Shown: positions 41,594-50,654, counted from the first letter of the stretch. The stretch: DNA of 64,000 nt from an uncultured Mediterranea sp. (GCF_902493215.1 NZ_CABUOL010000002.1:62001-126000), one strand, 5' to 3'. Notes: a model not told the origin generated them from the sequence alone. Made by a program: numbers and translations.

Positions 41594-43063
41594 TTATTTT
41601 GTCGGAGTTTTCTTTTCCTCAGGCCGTCCGGTAGTAGGTACGGCCTTTACTATTTTGTAACCTGTAGCAGCCACCAGAATACTCATCAGCGGGCTGATGT
41701 AGTTGAAGAAACAGAACGGCAGATAGGTCAGCGTCGGTACACTCAGGATGGTGGCCTGCGTCAAGCCGCAGGTATTCCAGGGTATCAGGACGGAAGTGAC
41801 GGTGACCGCATCTTCGGTCGTGCGGCTCAGCAGACGGCTTTCGTACCCCTGCCTCTTGTAGATGTCGCCGAACATGTTGCCCAGCAGGATGATGCTGATG
41901 TACTGGTCGGCCGTGGCGATGTTCAGGAAGAGGCCGGAGAACACTGTCGAAGCCACTGTACTGACACGGTTCTTGATGAAACGCACGCATACGGAGGTGA
42001 TACTGCCCAGCATGCCGCCGGCTGTCATGGCGCCGCCGAAACACATGGCACAGAGAATGAGCCAGACGGTATTCATCATGCCCGACATACCCCGCGTAGC
42101 TACCAGCTCGGTCAGCATCGCGTTGTCGGTCTGCAGGCTGGTACTGCCGTAGCAGGTCATCATGGTACCCTTGAACAGGCCGCCACCTTCACCGGCTACT
42201 TCACGCAGCAGGTCGGGCTGGAAGATAAGGGCGGCCGCACAGGCCAGCAGAGTTGAGATGGCCAATGTGACGATGGAGAGTACTTTGCGGGCTATCAGGA
42301 TACCTGTGACGATGGGAACGAGCAACAGCCAGGGGGTGATGTTGAATTTTCCCTCCAGCGTGGTGGCAAAGGATGCCATTTCCTGTATGGTACTTCCGCC
42401 TTCGTGTGTCAGTCCCATCACGGTGAACAGAATCAGGGCTATAAGCAGTGAGGGGACGGTGGTGATCATCAGATAACGGATATGGGTGAACAGCGGGGTT
42501 TCGGTGACCGAAGAGGCCAGTACGGTGGTGTCGGACAACGGTGAAACCTTGTCGCCGAAATAGGCTCCCGAAATAATGGCACCTGCTATCCAGCCTTCAT
42601 GAAAACCCTGTGCCTTGCCGATGCCCATCAGAGCAATGCCGATGGTGGCGATGGTGGTCCACGAACTGCCTGTCATCACCGAGACAAGGGCACAGATAAG
42701 GCAGGTCGAAGCCAGAAAGAAATCGGGATGGATAATCTGCATGCCATAATATATTAAGGTAGGCACCACTCCGCTGACCATCCAGATGCCGCTCAAGGCG
42801 CCGATGATGAGCAGGATGAGCAGGGCGCTGGATACACCTGCAATGTTGTTGGTGATGGCCCGTTCGAAATCTTTCCAGGGAATGCGATAGAACGTCATGC
42901 CGATGAAGGCACAGCAGGCTGTAGTTACCAATAGGGAGATTTGGCTGCCTCCGCCCAAGGCATCGCTTCCGAAAGTGTGGATGGTGGCAAACAGCATTCC
43001 TGCCAGCAACACGATGGGCAGGAGGGAGACAAGGGGAGACGGGATTTTCTTCGTTGAATCCAT
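41594..43063 (-). CDS. nhaC: Na+/H+ antiporter NhaC family
   Basis: A 489-residue inner-membrane protein with about 12 hydrophobic segments. SGAYFGDKVSPLSDTTVLA is the conserved NhaC core, repeated in pattern later as TADQYISIILLGNMF and LIPWNTCGLTQATIL. It exchanges sodium for protons, or in some relatives malate with lactate, so substrates other than sodium are possible. Single gene with promoter box at 43096-43103. Confidence 0.92.
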   Translation of the reverse strand: MDSTKKIPSPLVSLLPIVLLAGMLFATIHTFGSDALGGGSQISLLVTTACCAFIGMTFYRIPWKDFERAITNNIAGVSSALLILLIIGALSGIWMVSGVVPTLIYYGMQIIHPDFFLASTCLICALVSVMTGSSWTTIATIGIALMGIGKAQGFHEGWIAGAIISGAYFGDKVSPLSDTTVLASSVTETPLFTHIRYLMITTVPSLLIALILFTVMGLTHEGGSTIQEMASFATTLEGKFNITPWLLLVPIVTGILIARKVLSIVTLAISTLLACAAALIFQPDLLREVAGEGGGLFKGTMMTCYGSTSLQTDNAMLTELVATRGMSGMMNTVWLILCAMCFGGAMTAGGMLGSITSVCVRFIKNRVSTVASTVFSGLFLNIATADQYISIILLGNMFGDIYKRQGYESRLLSRTTEDAVTVTSVLIPWNTCGLTQATILSVPTLTYLPFCFFNYISPLMSILVAATGYKIVKAVPTTGRPEEKKTPTK

Positions 43064-43095
43064 TCTTTGAGTTATTCAGTTTCTAAATTCGGCCG

Positions 43096-43103
43096 CAAAG
43101 ATA
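43096..43103 (-). promoter_or_regulatory. -7 promoter box for nhaC
   Basis: TATCTTTG on the minus strand, 32 bases before the nhaC start. Confidence 0.65.
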
Positions 43104-43340
43104 CGACATTTTGTGGATATTCTTGCATAAACGCATATTGTATTGCATAAAAATATAAAATTGATTCGGATTATTCGGCTGGCATGGATGCTTTCGTGTA
43201 TATTTATGCCTTATAATGGGGGCTTACCAGGACTTTTTCTTATGGATTCTGTGTTTTTTTCCATCAAATTAGTACTTTCGCAGCATTAAAATACGACCTG
43301 TAAGAGAAAAGGAATATTTATGCTAAGCAAGAATCAGAAT

Positions 43341-44393
43341 ATGGAAAAGAAAGTGGTAACTTTTGGTGAAGTGATGCTGCGGCTTACAACGCCCGGTTTC
43401 AAGCGTTTTGCGCAGGCAGGCGAATTTGTCGCGACCTACGGTGGCAGTGAGGCGAATGTGGCTCTTTCGTTGGCTCACTTCGGGATACCTACCGAGTTTG
43501 TGACGCGTCTGCCCGACAACGCCATTGCCCGTGCCTGCATCGCTTCGTTGCGTGCCGGAGGACTGGGTACGGAAGGCATAGTGTTCGGTGGCAAGCGTAT
43601 GGGCATTTATTTTCTGGAGCCGGGTGCGGCTTTCCGTAACTCGAACGTGGTGTACGATCGCGAAGATTCGGCTTTTGCCACTCTCCGGCCGGGTATGATC
43701 GACTGGGAGCGGGTGTTCGATGGTGCCGGTTGGTTCCACTGGTCGGGCATTGCGGCAGCCCTTTCACAGGAGGGGGCGGATGCCTGCCGGGAGGCATTGG
43801 AGGTGGCCGACCGCATGGGGCTCACCATCTCGTGCGACCTGAACTTCCGCAAGAAGTTGTGGAACTACGGGCGGACGGCAGCCGAAGTGATGATGCCGCT
43901 GGTACAGTACAGTGACGTGCTTTTTGCGGCCGAACCCGAATATCGCGAAATTATGGGGCTGGAACCTGTCGGCTTCAAGGCAACGACGGCGTCCGACTGT
44001 TCGTTTGAAGCTAGCCTGCCGGCTTTCGAAGATTTTATGCGTCAGGTAAGCAAGTGTGTACCCCGCTGCCGGAAGATGTTTCTGGAGTTGCGCAATTCCA
44101 TTACCTCCAACCACAATCTGCTGGCCGCCGTACTCTTGTCCGACGGGCAGTTCTATCATACCGGTATCTATGACATCGACCACGAAGTAGATCGTGTGGG
44201 GGCAGGCGATGCCTTTGTGGGCGGCCTGATTTATGGCCTGCTGGCCTATCCCGACGATGCGCAGAAGGGGCTTGATTTTGCCCTGGCGGCATCGGCTCTA
44301 AAGAATACCGTCTATGGCGACTTCAATCTGGTGACCGTCGAAGAGGTGGAAAGCCTCATGCAGGGCAACACCTCGGGGCGTGTTTCTAGATAA
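43341..44393 (+). CDS. kdgK: 2-keto-3-deoxygluconate kinase-like PfkB sugar kinase
   Basis: A 350-residue ribokinase-family enzyme. The N-terminus VVTFGEVMLRLTTPGFKRF and GGSEANVALSLAHFG are typical of KDG kinase; VDRVGAGDAFVGGLIYG near the C-terminus is the PfkB signature with the catalytic Asp. It likely phosphorylates 2-keto-3-deoxygluconate from uronate breakdown. An upstream in-frame ATG (43320) would add seven residues and has a purine-rich stretch before it; I prefer 43341 by family pattern. A variant -7 box TACTTTCG lies at 43273-43280. KDPG aldolase is not adjacent, although the two genes are often paired. Confidence 0.88.
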   Translation: MEKKVVTFGEVMLRLTTPGFKRFAQAGEFVATYGGSEANVALSLAHFGIPTEFVTRLPDNAIARACIASLRAGGLGTEGIVFGGKRMGIYFLEPGAAFRNSNVVYDREDSAFATLRPGMIDWERVFDGAGWFHWSGIAAALSQEGADACREALEVADRMGLTISCDLNFRKKLWNYGRTAAEVMMPLVQYSDVLFAAEPEYREIMGLEPVGFKATTASDCSFEASLPAFEDFMRQVSKCVPRCRKMFLELRNSITSNHNLLAAVLLSDGQFYHTGIYDIDHEVDRVGAGDAFVGGLIYGLLAYPDDAQKGLDFALAASALKNTVYGDFNLVTVEEVESLMQGNTSGRVSR

Positions 44394-44462
44394 AGTCGGG
44401 GTGATGAGTCTGAAGCGTGCAGAGGGAAAAGACTCGGTAAATTCAGAATAAATGTAAAGTAA

Positions 44463-44502
44463 ACATTACTTTTTATCAAGGATACTTGTTTTATTGTAAT
44501 GT
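44463..44502. promoter_or_regulatory. Possible operator: ACATTAC / GTAATGT inverted repeat before the membrane-protein/XRE pair
   Basis: ACATTAC (44463-44469) and GTAATGT (44496-44502) are exact reverse complements 26 bases apart and directly precede the -7 box. This placement would suit autoregulation by the XRE protein; the link is inference. Confidence 0.45.
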
Positions 44503-44508
44503 TTGCTA

Positions 44509-44516
44509 TATATTTG
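44509..44516 (+). promoter_or_regulatory. -7 promoter box for the membrane-protein/XRE pair
   Basis: TATATTTG, 28 bases before the ATG at 44544. Confidence 0.65.
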
Positions 44517-44543
44517 CATCGTAATCTTTAAAACCATTATGAT

Positions 44544-44963
44544 ATGAAAACCGATTATCTTTTGTCGCCCTCCTGCAAGAAAGTAGGATTGTGGTTGGGC
44601 ATTCCTTTTGTGTTGGGAGGTCTTTATCTCTTGTCTAATGGATCGTGGATGGATGCTTTCTTGTCCCAAATAGGGATGAGGGACTGTTTTGACGAACTTG
44701 TTGTGATCGGTCTTGCTGTTAGTTTGTTGCTGGCTTCCTTCTCGCGTGAGAAGGATGAGGACGAATGCATTGCCCATCTGCGCATGCAGGCCTGGACGAT
44801 GGCCGTTGTGTGCAATTACTTGATTCTGATTGGAGTGACACTTTGCATTTACGGAATGCCATATCTCAACTTTATGGCTGTCAACATGTTTACCGTATTG
44901 ATTTTATTTCTTGTATTTTTTCATTGGAAACTTTGGCGTTTCAGAAAGGAGAATCATGAATAA
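44544..44963 (+). CDS. Four-helix membrane protein, 139 aa, partner of XRE regulator
   Basis: Four hydrophobic segments are visible: about 13-31, 48-65, 83-103 and 108-128, with a charged loop SREKDEDECIAHLR after the second. I do not recognise a named family. It overlaps the following XRE regulator by 8 bases, so the two are coupled. Small membrane proteins paired with short XRE regulators are common in Firmicutes and Bacteroidetes and are thought to sense a membrane signal; that is inference. Confidence 0.8.
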   Translation: MKTDYLLSPSCKKVGLWLGIPFVLGGLYLLSNGSWMDAFLSQIGMRDCFDELVVIGLAVSLLLASFSREKDEDECIAHLRMQAWTMAVVCNYLILIGVTLCIYGMPYLNFMAVNMFTVLILFLVFFHWKLWRFRKENHE

Positions 44964-45156
44964 TACCTTGCGCGTGCAGCGCGCCATCCATCAGATGACG
45001 CAGCAACAACTGGCCGAGGCGGTGGGAGTGAGCCGTCAGACCATCAATGCCATCGAGACCAAGAAGTATGTTCCTTCTACGGTATTGGCACTCAAGATAG
45101 CGAAAGTCTTCGGTCAGCCGGTCGAAACGGTCTTCCAGCTCGAGGAAGGTGACTGA
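44956..45156 (+). CDS. XRE-family transcriptional regulator, 66 aa
   Basis: A minimal helix-turn-helix protein: LRVQRAIHQMTQQQLAEAVGVSRQTINAIET covers the HTH, and the rest (LALKIAKVFGQPVETVFQLEEGD) is the usual C-terminal helix of the YozG-like short regulators. The ATG at 44956 lies inside the end of the membrane-protein gene. It probably represses its own operon through the inverted repeat at 44463-44502. Confidence 0.9.
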   Translation: MNNTLRVQRAIHQMTQQQLAEAVGVSRQTINAIETKKYVPSTVLALKIAKVFGQPVETVFQLEEGD

Positions 45157-45182
45157 TTGCTTTGCCCGACTTCTATACATTT

Positions 45183-45256
45183 GTGGGGCTGTATCAAAAA
45201 ATAAGAGAGAATGCGAACCATTCTGTCATGTTGTTGATGCAGCCCCATTGTTTTTT
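45183..45256 (+). terminator. Branched stem-loop terminator after the XRE gene
   Basis: GGGGCTGTATCAA pairs with TTGATGCAGCCCC (one G-U) enclosing a smaller AGAAT/ATTCT hairpin; the outer stem is followed by ATTG and a T-run on the plus strand. The convergent MFS gene ends at 45256. Confidence 0.8.
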
Positions 45257-46431
45257 TACTTTTGCGTCACCACCGTGATGCCCAGTGAAATCAGTGTCAG
45301 CAGGGAAGCCACGGCCGATACGCCGCCCCAGCCCCACAACTCCCAGCAGCTGCCGGCCAGGAAGGTACCCAGCGAGCCGCCGATGAAGTAGGTGGTCATG
45401 AAGATGGTGTTCAGGCGGTTGGAGGCCGACGGGCAGAGGTGGAAGATGCTCGTCTGGTTGCTGAGCTGGATGCACTGCATGCCGATGTCTATCAGCAGGA
45501 TGCCTGCCACGATGGCGGCGAAGCTGTTCTGCCCGAAGTAGAAGCAGCACCAGGACAGGAGGATGAGCCCGCACCCGATGTAGTTGAAATTGCGTACGCC
45601 CACCTTCTTCACCCAGCTGCCCACGAACGAGGCCGTCAGGGCGCCGGCCACGCCACACAGGCCCAGGAAGCCGATAACGTCGCTGTCGGCATAGAACGGT
45701 GCGCCGCCCATCTTGAAGGCCAGGCACGACCACATGCCCAGCATGGAGCCGAAGGCCAGGGCGGAGCGGATGGAATAGATGCGCAGTTCGGGATAGTCTC
45801 TCACCAGCCGGAAAAGCGATTTCATCAGGTCGGAATACCGTCCGCTGAAGGTGGGGCGGATGTCGGGCAGTACCTTGAGCACCACCACGGCACACACCAC
45901 CATCATGCCGGCGGCTATGTAGTACATCTCGCGCCAGCCCAGCAGTTCGCCGACGTAGCCGCTGACCACGCGTGAGGCCAGGATGCCCGTCAGCAGACCC
46001 GAGATGACGATACCCACGTTGCGCCCCTTGTTCTCCGGGCGGGAGAAGACGGAGGCGATGGGCACGAAGATTTGGGGAATCATGGAACCTATACCCGTGA
46101 GCAGCGACGCGGCCCAGATGACATGGATGTCCTTGCTGACGGCCATCGTCAGCAGGGAGCAGATGAGCAGGGCGAAGTTGGCCAGAATGATTTTCTTGCG
46201 CGGATAGAGGTCGCCCAGCGGGATGATGAGTAGCAGTCCCAGCGCATAGCCCACCTGCGTGATCATGGCGATGAGATTGGCGCTGAACTCCGTGATGCCC
46301 AGTTCCTGCCGTATCAGGTTGAGCAGGGGCTGGTTGTAGTAGATGTTGGCTACAGACACACCTGCCACGATGGCAAGGGTCCAGAGGATATGGGCGGGGA
46401 GGCCGCCGTTTTCTTTCAATTCCTGTTTCAT
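45256..46431 (-). CDS. Major facilitator superfamily exporter
   Basis: A 391-residue inner-membrane protein with about 12 hydrophobic segments. LLLIIPLGDLYPRKKIILANF is the motif A loop and GLLTGILASRVVSGYVGELLGWREMYYI is typical of the drug/arabinose exporter branch (motif C-like region). The substrate is unknown. Its start lies only about 30 bases downstream of the tRNA-His terminator on the same strand, with no evident promoter in between, so it may depend on read-through. Confidence 0.88.
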   Translation of the reverse strand: MKQELKENGGLPAHILWTLAIVAGVSVANIYYNQPLLNLIRQELGITEFSANLIAMITQVGYALGLLLIIPLGDLYPRKKIILANFALLICSLLTMAVSKDIHVIWAASLLTGIGSMIPQIFVPIASVFSRPENKGRNVGIVISGLLTGILASRVVSGYVGELLGWREMYYIAAGMMVVCAVVVLKVLPDIRPTFSGRYSDLMKSLFRLVRDYPELRIYSIRSALAFGSMLGMWSCLAFKMGGAPFYADSDVIGFLGLCGVAGALTASFVGSWVKKVGVRNFNYIGCGLILLSWCCFYFGQNSFAAIVAGILLIDIGMQCIQLSNQTSIFHLCPSASNRLNTIFMTTYFIGGSLGTFLAGSCWELWGWGGVSAVASLLTLISLGITVVTQK

Positions 46432-46460
46432 GCGGATGTTGTAACTGCTTATAAAAAGAA

Positions 46461-46490
46461 AATCCCCATAAGCTTTCGCTTATGAGGATT
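46461..46490 (-). terminator. Intrinsic terminator after tRNA-His
   Basis: On the minus strand AATCCTCATAAGC pairs with GCTTATGGGGATT (one mismatch) around GAAA, followed by TTTTCTTTTT. Confidence 0.85.
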
Positions 46491-46500
46491 ACCACTAGTG

Positions 46501-46575
46501 GGTGGCAGATGGGACTCGAACCCACGACATTCAGAACCACAATCTGACGCTCTAACCAACTGAACTACAGCCACC
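46501..46575 (-). tRNA. tRNA-His (anticodon GTG)
   Basis: A cloverleaf on the minus strand of 75 nt including the extra 5' G(-1), which pairs with C73, the hallmark of tRNA-His. The anticodon stem TCAGA/TCTGA holds TTGTGGT (anticodon GTG). The acceptor GTGGCTG/CTGCCAC has one T-T mismatch at 6:67. Confidence 0.95.
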
Positions 46576-46602
46576 ATGTTAGTGCATTTCCTAAATGCGG
46601 TG

Positions 46603-46610
46603 CAAAGATA
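46603..46610 (-). promoter_or_regulatory. -7 promoter box for tRNA-His
   Basis: TATCTTTG on the minus strand, 27 bases before the tRNA. Confidence 0.65.
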
Positions 46611-46664
46611 TGGATTATATTTGAACTGGCAAAACTTTCGGGAAATATTTTTTGTTTTTCTGCA

Positions 46665-47756
46665 TCATTTTGTTTGCTCGCCGATTCCCTTGTTGTGCCT
46701 GGTAAACAGCTTGCGGGTGTTTTCTGTAAAGATTTTCAGCCGGTTACGGGCTGCCGGGGCCAGACTGTCTGCCGGAGTGGTGACGGGATAGAGAATGAAA
46801 TTCTTTTTTCCGGTCAGTGCGGGGCGGCCTGTCCATACAAGGTCGTAACTGCAGGAAGCCAGCCGGGTGCGGGGGCCTGAGACAGCCGTCGGAGAAGTTT
46901 TCTCCAGGGTCAGGCTGACGACGGCACCGCCGTCGGTGTGGCGGGCGCTCATGTTGGAGAGGTAGTTGCCCAGCGAGTAGACCAGCAGATGACGGTCGCC
47001 GCTGAGGCTGTCGGTGCGCACCTCCATGGGCTGCACCACGTGCGGATGGCTGCCGATGATGTGGTCCACGCCCTGGGCAAACAGCCAGTCGGCCCACTCC
47101 TGCTGTTCGCGGCTGGGCAGCTGCTGGTATTCGTTGCCCCAGTGCAGGCAGGCGATGAGGACGTCGGGGCGCCAGGCTTGGGCGGTGTGGATGTCTTTCA
47201 GCATCTGGCGGCGGTCCAGGTAGTTCACTTGGTTGGGAGCCTTGACGCGCAGTCCGTTGGTGCCGTAGGTGTAGTTCAGCAGGGCGATGCGGAAACCGTT
47301 CTTCTGCAGGAGCAGCGGATAGCGGTGGTGGCGGTCGGTGGAGTCGCGATAGGTCCCGGCCGAAGGTATCTGCAGGGAGTCGAGCAGGTGGAGCGTGCGC
47401 TCCAGCCCTTTCTGCCCGCGGTCCAGGCAGTGGTTGTTGGCGGTGAGCAGGACATCGAAGCCGGCATCGCGGATGGCATGGAGGTATTCGTCGGGGGCAC
47501 TGAAGGCGGGATAGCCCGTGTAGGGACGTCCGCCCAGCGTCACTTCCAGATTGCCGACGGCGATGTCGGCCGCCTGTATCTGCGGGCCGACGAGGGAGAA
47601 GCAGGGCGTGTAGTCGTAGGTACCCTGCGGTGTGCGTGCGGCATCTATCTGCGCCTGATGCTGCATCAGGTCGCCCACAAACAACAGCGTAATCCGCTCC
47701 TGTGCGGAGAGGATTACGCTATAAAGGAATAAGGTAAGGAGCGCCCACGTCTTCAT
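46665..47756 (-). CDS. CapA family protein (poly-gamma-glutamate capsule-type metallophosphatase fold)
   Basis: A 363-residue exported protein: signal peptide (MKTWALLTLFLYSVILSAQ), then ITLLFVGDLMQHQAQI (metal-binding Asp), VLLTANNHCLDRGQKGL (Asn-His), YTYGTNG and GSHPHVVQPMEV (His pair). This is the calcineurin-like PGA_cap domain. Bacteroidetes do not usually make a poly-glutamate capsule, so the true substrate is unknown. It begins 25 bases after the folD stop and is probably in the folD transcript. Confidence 0.9.
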   Translation of the reverse strand: MKTWALLTLFLYSVILSAQERITLLFVGDLMQHQAQIDAARTPQGTYDYTPCFSLVGPQIQAADIAVGNLEVTLGGRPYTGYPAFSAPDEYLHAIRDAGFDVLLTANNHCLDRGQKGLERTLHLLDSLQIPSAGTYRDSTDRHHRYPLLLQKNGFRIALLNYTYGTNGLRVKAPNQVNYLDRRQMLKDIHTAQAWRPDVLIACLHWGNEYQQLPSREQQEWADWLFAQGVDHIIGSHPHVVQPMEVRTDSLSGDRHLLVYSLGNYLSNMSARHTDGGAVVSLTLEKTSPTAVSGPRTRLASCSYDLVWTGRPALTGKKNFILYPVTTPADSLAPAARNRLKIFTENTRKLFTRHNKGIGEQTK

Positions 47757-47781
47757 TGCCTTTCAGGGTTTGGAAGGTGGG

Positions 47782-48666
47782 TCAGTCGTTGTACACGGCT
47801 TTCTTGCCGGCCAGCAGGGTGTTCTTCATCAGCGAGACGATGGTCATGGGACCTACGCCGCCCGGTACGGGAGTGATGAACGAGCACTTGGGGGCCACTT
47901 CGTCGAACTTCACGTCGCCCGTCAGCTTGAAGCCCGATTTCTTGGTGGCGTCGGGCACGCGGGTGGTGCCTACGTCAATCACGACGGCGCCTTCCTTTAC
48001 CATTTCGGCCTTCACGAAGTTGGGCTGGCCCATGGCGGCGATGATGATGTCGGCCTCCTGGCATTCCTTCACCAGGTCGCGGCTGCGGCTGTGGCATACG
48101 GTGACGGTGGCGTCGCCCGGACAGGCTTTCTGCATCATCAGCATGGCCATCGGCTTGCCCACGATGTTGCTGCGGCCCAGGATGACGCATTTCTTGCCCT
48201 TCGTGTCGATGTTGTAGCGCTTCAGCAGTTCGAGGATGCCGTTCGGCGTGGCCGACACGTAGCAGGGCAGGCCGATGGAGAGGCGTCCCACGTTGATGGG
48301 GTGGAAGCCGTCCACGTCCTTGCGGTAGTCGATGGTTTCGATAACTTTCTGTTCGGAGATGTGCTTGGGCAGGGGGAGCTGCACGATGAAGCCGTCCACG
48401 TCGGGGTCGTTGTTCAGTTCGCGCACCTTGGCCAGCAGTTCTTCTTCGGTCACGTCGGCCTCGTAGCGGATGAGGCTCGACTTGAAGCCGCATACTTCGC
48501 AGGCCTTTACCTTGGCGGCCACGTAGGTCTCGCTACCGCCGTCGTGTCCCACCAGGATGGCGGCCAGGTGGGGGCGCTTGCCTCCGCGAGCCACGATTTC
48601 CGCCACTTCGGCAGCAATCTCCTGCTTCACTTGTTCTGAAATAGCTTTTCCGTCTATCAGTGTCAT
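47782..48666 (-). CDS. folD: Bifunctional methylene-THF dehydrogenase/cyclohydrolase
   Basis: A 294-residue folate enzyme giving 10-formyl-THF and NADPH. YVAAKVKACEVCG carries the catalytic Lys, QLPLPKHI and GRSNIVGKPMAMLM mark the active site and NADP site, and TPVPGGVGPMTI is the C-terminal signature. Promoter box at 48745-48752; the 22-bp array B lies about 360 bases upstream. Confidence 0.96.
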   Translation of the reverse strand: MTLIDGKAISEQVKQEIAAEVAEIVARGGKRPHLAAILVGHDGGSETYVAAKVKACEVCGFKSSLIRYEADVTEEELLAKVRELNNDPDVDGFIVQLPLPKHISEQKVIETIDYRKDVDGFHPINVGRLSIGLPCYVSATPNGILELLKRYNIDTKGKKCVILGRSNIVGKPMAMLMMQKACPGDATVTVCHSRSRDLVKECQEADIIIAAMGQPNFVKAEMVKEGAVVIDVGTTRVPDATKKSGFKLTGDVKFDEVAPKCSFITPVPGGVGPMTIVSLMKNTLLAGKKAVYND

Positions 48667-48744
48667 AGTTTCTTTTTTTATTGAAGGTTCATAATTTGTT
48701 TTTCAGGTTCTTGTTCTTCATGGGGACAATCCCTTGTTTGCTTA

Positions 48745-48752
48745 CAAAGATA
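48745..48752 (-). promoter_or_regulatory. -7 promoter box for folD
   Basis: TATCTTTG on the minus strand, about 79 bases before the folD start. Confidence 0.6.
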
Positions 48753-49027
48753 GTGAAAGGTGAGCGCAGAAACAAATGAAAAATAAGTTTTTCAATTTGA
48801 TTATCCCGAACCGCATCCTGTCTAATCCAATAATGGGGTAAACGGAGAGAAGCGTCAGCGAGAACGGAGTTTTTCAGCTGACGGTTCCTGCCCGAAAGGG
48901 AAGGGTGGCATTCGCTTTGCTTTGCCCGGAGCGGGGGAGGGAGTAGGGAGAATGTTGCGCCGATACTCCGGTTGCGGGCGGCGTCTGTCGGCAGGCGGGG
49001 CTTTTTTACCCCTGTTCCCCCGCTAGG

Positions 49028-49117
49028 GGAAAGCTTTTCCCTTTAAAGGAGAAAGCCTTTCCCTTTTAAAGGGAAGACCTTTCCCTCAGGGAGAGAAAGT
49101 CTTTCCCCGTTTATGAA
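49028..49117. repeat. 22-bp tandem palindromic array B (4 units)
   Basis: Cores at 49028, 49050, 49072 and 49094, exactly 22 bp apart. Each core is 13 nt with six-base arms around one base, of the type GGAAAG-C-CTTTCC (variants AGAAAG, GGAAGA, TTTTCC). Nine-base spacers themselves contain TTTAAA or TCAGGG dyads. A weaker fifth unit may precede at about 49008. Confidence 0.93.
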
Positions 49118-49174
49118 ACAGGGTGAGGAAAACGATGTTGCTGATTATCTTGTATATACGGATATGAAAAGACA

Positions 49175-49216
49175 AACGCAGGCGATGCGCCTTTCCAGGC
49201 TGTCATCGTCTGCGTT
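49175..49216 (-). terminator. Probable terminator after ffh
   Basis: On the minus strand AACGCAGACGATG pairs with CATCGCCTGCGTT (one mismatch), has an inner GCCT/AGGC stem, and is followed by TGTCTTTTC. Confidence 0.7.
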
Positions 49217-49281
49217 CGTCGGATGTTCGGTCGTCCGTCTCCGTACTTTTACGGCGGCGTGACGCTACGAAGCGGTATGTA

Positions 49282-50607
49282 TCATTTCTTCAACTTCGGC
49301 ATCATCATCTTGCCCATCTTGCTGCCCGTCACCATCTTCATCATCTTGCGGGTCTGGTCGAACTGCTTCAGCAGGCGGTTCACCTCCTGGATGTTCGTAC
49401 CGCTACCCTTGGCGATGCGCTGGCGGCGCGAGCCGTTCAGTATTTCGGGGTTGGTGCGCTCCTTCGGTGTCATGGAGTTGATGATGGCTTCGATGCTCTT
49501 GAAGGCGTTGTCGTCGATGTCGATGTCCTTGATAGCCTTGCCTACACCCGGTATCATGGAGGCCAGCTCCTTCAGGTTACCCATCTTCTTGATTTGCTGG
49601 ATCTGGCTCATGAAGTCGTTGAAGTCGAACTGGTTCTTCTGAATCTTCTTCTGCAGGCGTTTGGCTTCTTCCTCGTCGTACTGCTCCTGCGCACGCTCTA
49701 CCAGCGACACGATGTCACCCATACCCAGGATACGGTCGGCCATACGGCTGGGGTGGAACTGGTCGACGGCATCGAGCTTCTCGCCGGTACCCACAAACTT
49801 GATGGGCTTGTTCACCACCGAGCGGATGGAGAGGGCCGCACCGCCACGGGTGTCACCGTCGAGCTTGGTCAGTACCACGCCGTTGAAGTCCAGGCGGTCG
49901 TTGAATTCCTTGGCCGTGTTCACGGCATCCTGACCGGTCATGGCATCGACCACGAAGAGGATTTCGTTGGGATTGATGGCCTGCTTGATGGCGGCAATCT
50001 CGTTCATCATCTCCTCGTCCACGGCCAGACGACCGGCGGTATCGACGATAACGAGGTCGTAACCTTTGGCCTTGGCTTCCTGGATGGCGTTCTGGGCAAT
50101 CTTCACAGGATCTTTGCTGTCCATCTCGCAGTACATGGGCACGTCAATCTGTTCGGCCAGCACGCGCAGCTGTTCGATGGCGGCGGGGCGGTAGACGTCG
50201 CAGGCCACGAGCAGCGGCTTACGGTTCTTCTTCGTCTTGAGCATGCGGGCCAGCTTGCCGGAGAAGGTCGTCTTACCCGAACCTTGCAGACCCGACATCA
50301 GGATGACCGACGGCTTGCCGCTCAGGTCGATTTCGGCGGTTTCGCCACCCATCAGCTGGGTCAGCTCGTCGTGGACAATCTTCACCATCAGCTGGCTGGG
50401 CTTGACGGCGGTGAGCACGTTCTGTCCTATGGCCTTGGCCTTGACGGTATCGGTAAAGTTTTTGGCCACCTTGTAGTTGACGTCGGCGTCGAGCAGGGCT
50501 TTGCGCACGTCTTTCAGGGTTTCGGCCACGTTGATTTCGGTGATTTTGCCTTCACCTTTCAATATCTTGAACGACCGTTCGAGCCGTTCGCTTAAGTTAT
50601 CGAACAT
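49282..50607 (-). CDS. ffh: Signal recognition particle protein Ffh
   Basis: A 441-residue GTPase that with 4.5S RNA targets nascent membrane proteins to the translocon. The N domain (1-90) precedes the G domain with GLQGSGKTTFSGKLA, DTAGRLAVDEEMM and VLTKLDGDTRGGAAL; the C-terminal M domain is Met-rich (GKMMMPKLKK end; IINSMTPKERTNP). It follows rho by 47 bases on the same strand and may share its transcript. Confidence 0.97.
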   Translation of the reverse strand: MFDNLSERLERSFKILKGEGKITEINVAETLKDVRKALLDADVNYKVAKNFTDTVKAKAIGQNVLTAVKPSQLMVKIVHDELTQLMGGETAEIDLSGKPSVILMSGLQGSGKTTFSGKLARMLKTKKNRKPLLVACDVYRPAAIEQLRVLAEQIDVPMYCEMDSKDPVKIAQNAIQEAKAKGYDLVIVDTAGRLAVDEEMMNEIAAIKQAINPNEILFVVDAMTGQDAVNTAKEFNDRLDFNGVVLTKLDGDTRGGAALSIRSVVNKPIKFVGTGEKLDAVDQFHPSRMADRILGMGDIVSLVERAQEQYDEEEAKRLQKKIQKNQFDFNDFMSQIQQIKKMGNLKELASMIPGVGKAIKDIDIDDNAFKSIEAIINSMTPKERTNPEILNGSRRQRIAKGSGTNIQEVNRLLKQFDQTRKMMKMVTGSKMGKMMMPKLKK

Positions 50608-50654
50608 ATGGTATTATCAATTATCTATGGTTCATTGTAAAGGGTTCATTATTC

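Larger units (their letters stand above)
48667..49281. other. 615-bp intergenic region between ffh and folD
   Basis: No gene is visible. Contents: folD promoter (48745-48752); a hairpin CGTCAGC/GCTGACG at 48853-48883 without a T-run; a GC-rich stretch (48884-49007) with nothing recognised; the 22-bp tandem array B (49028-49117); and the ffh terminator (49175-49216). Confidence 0.8.
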
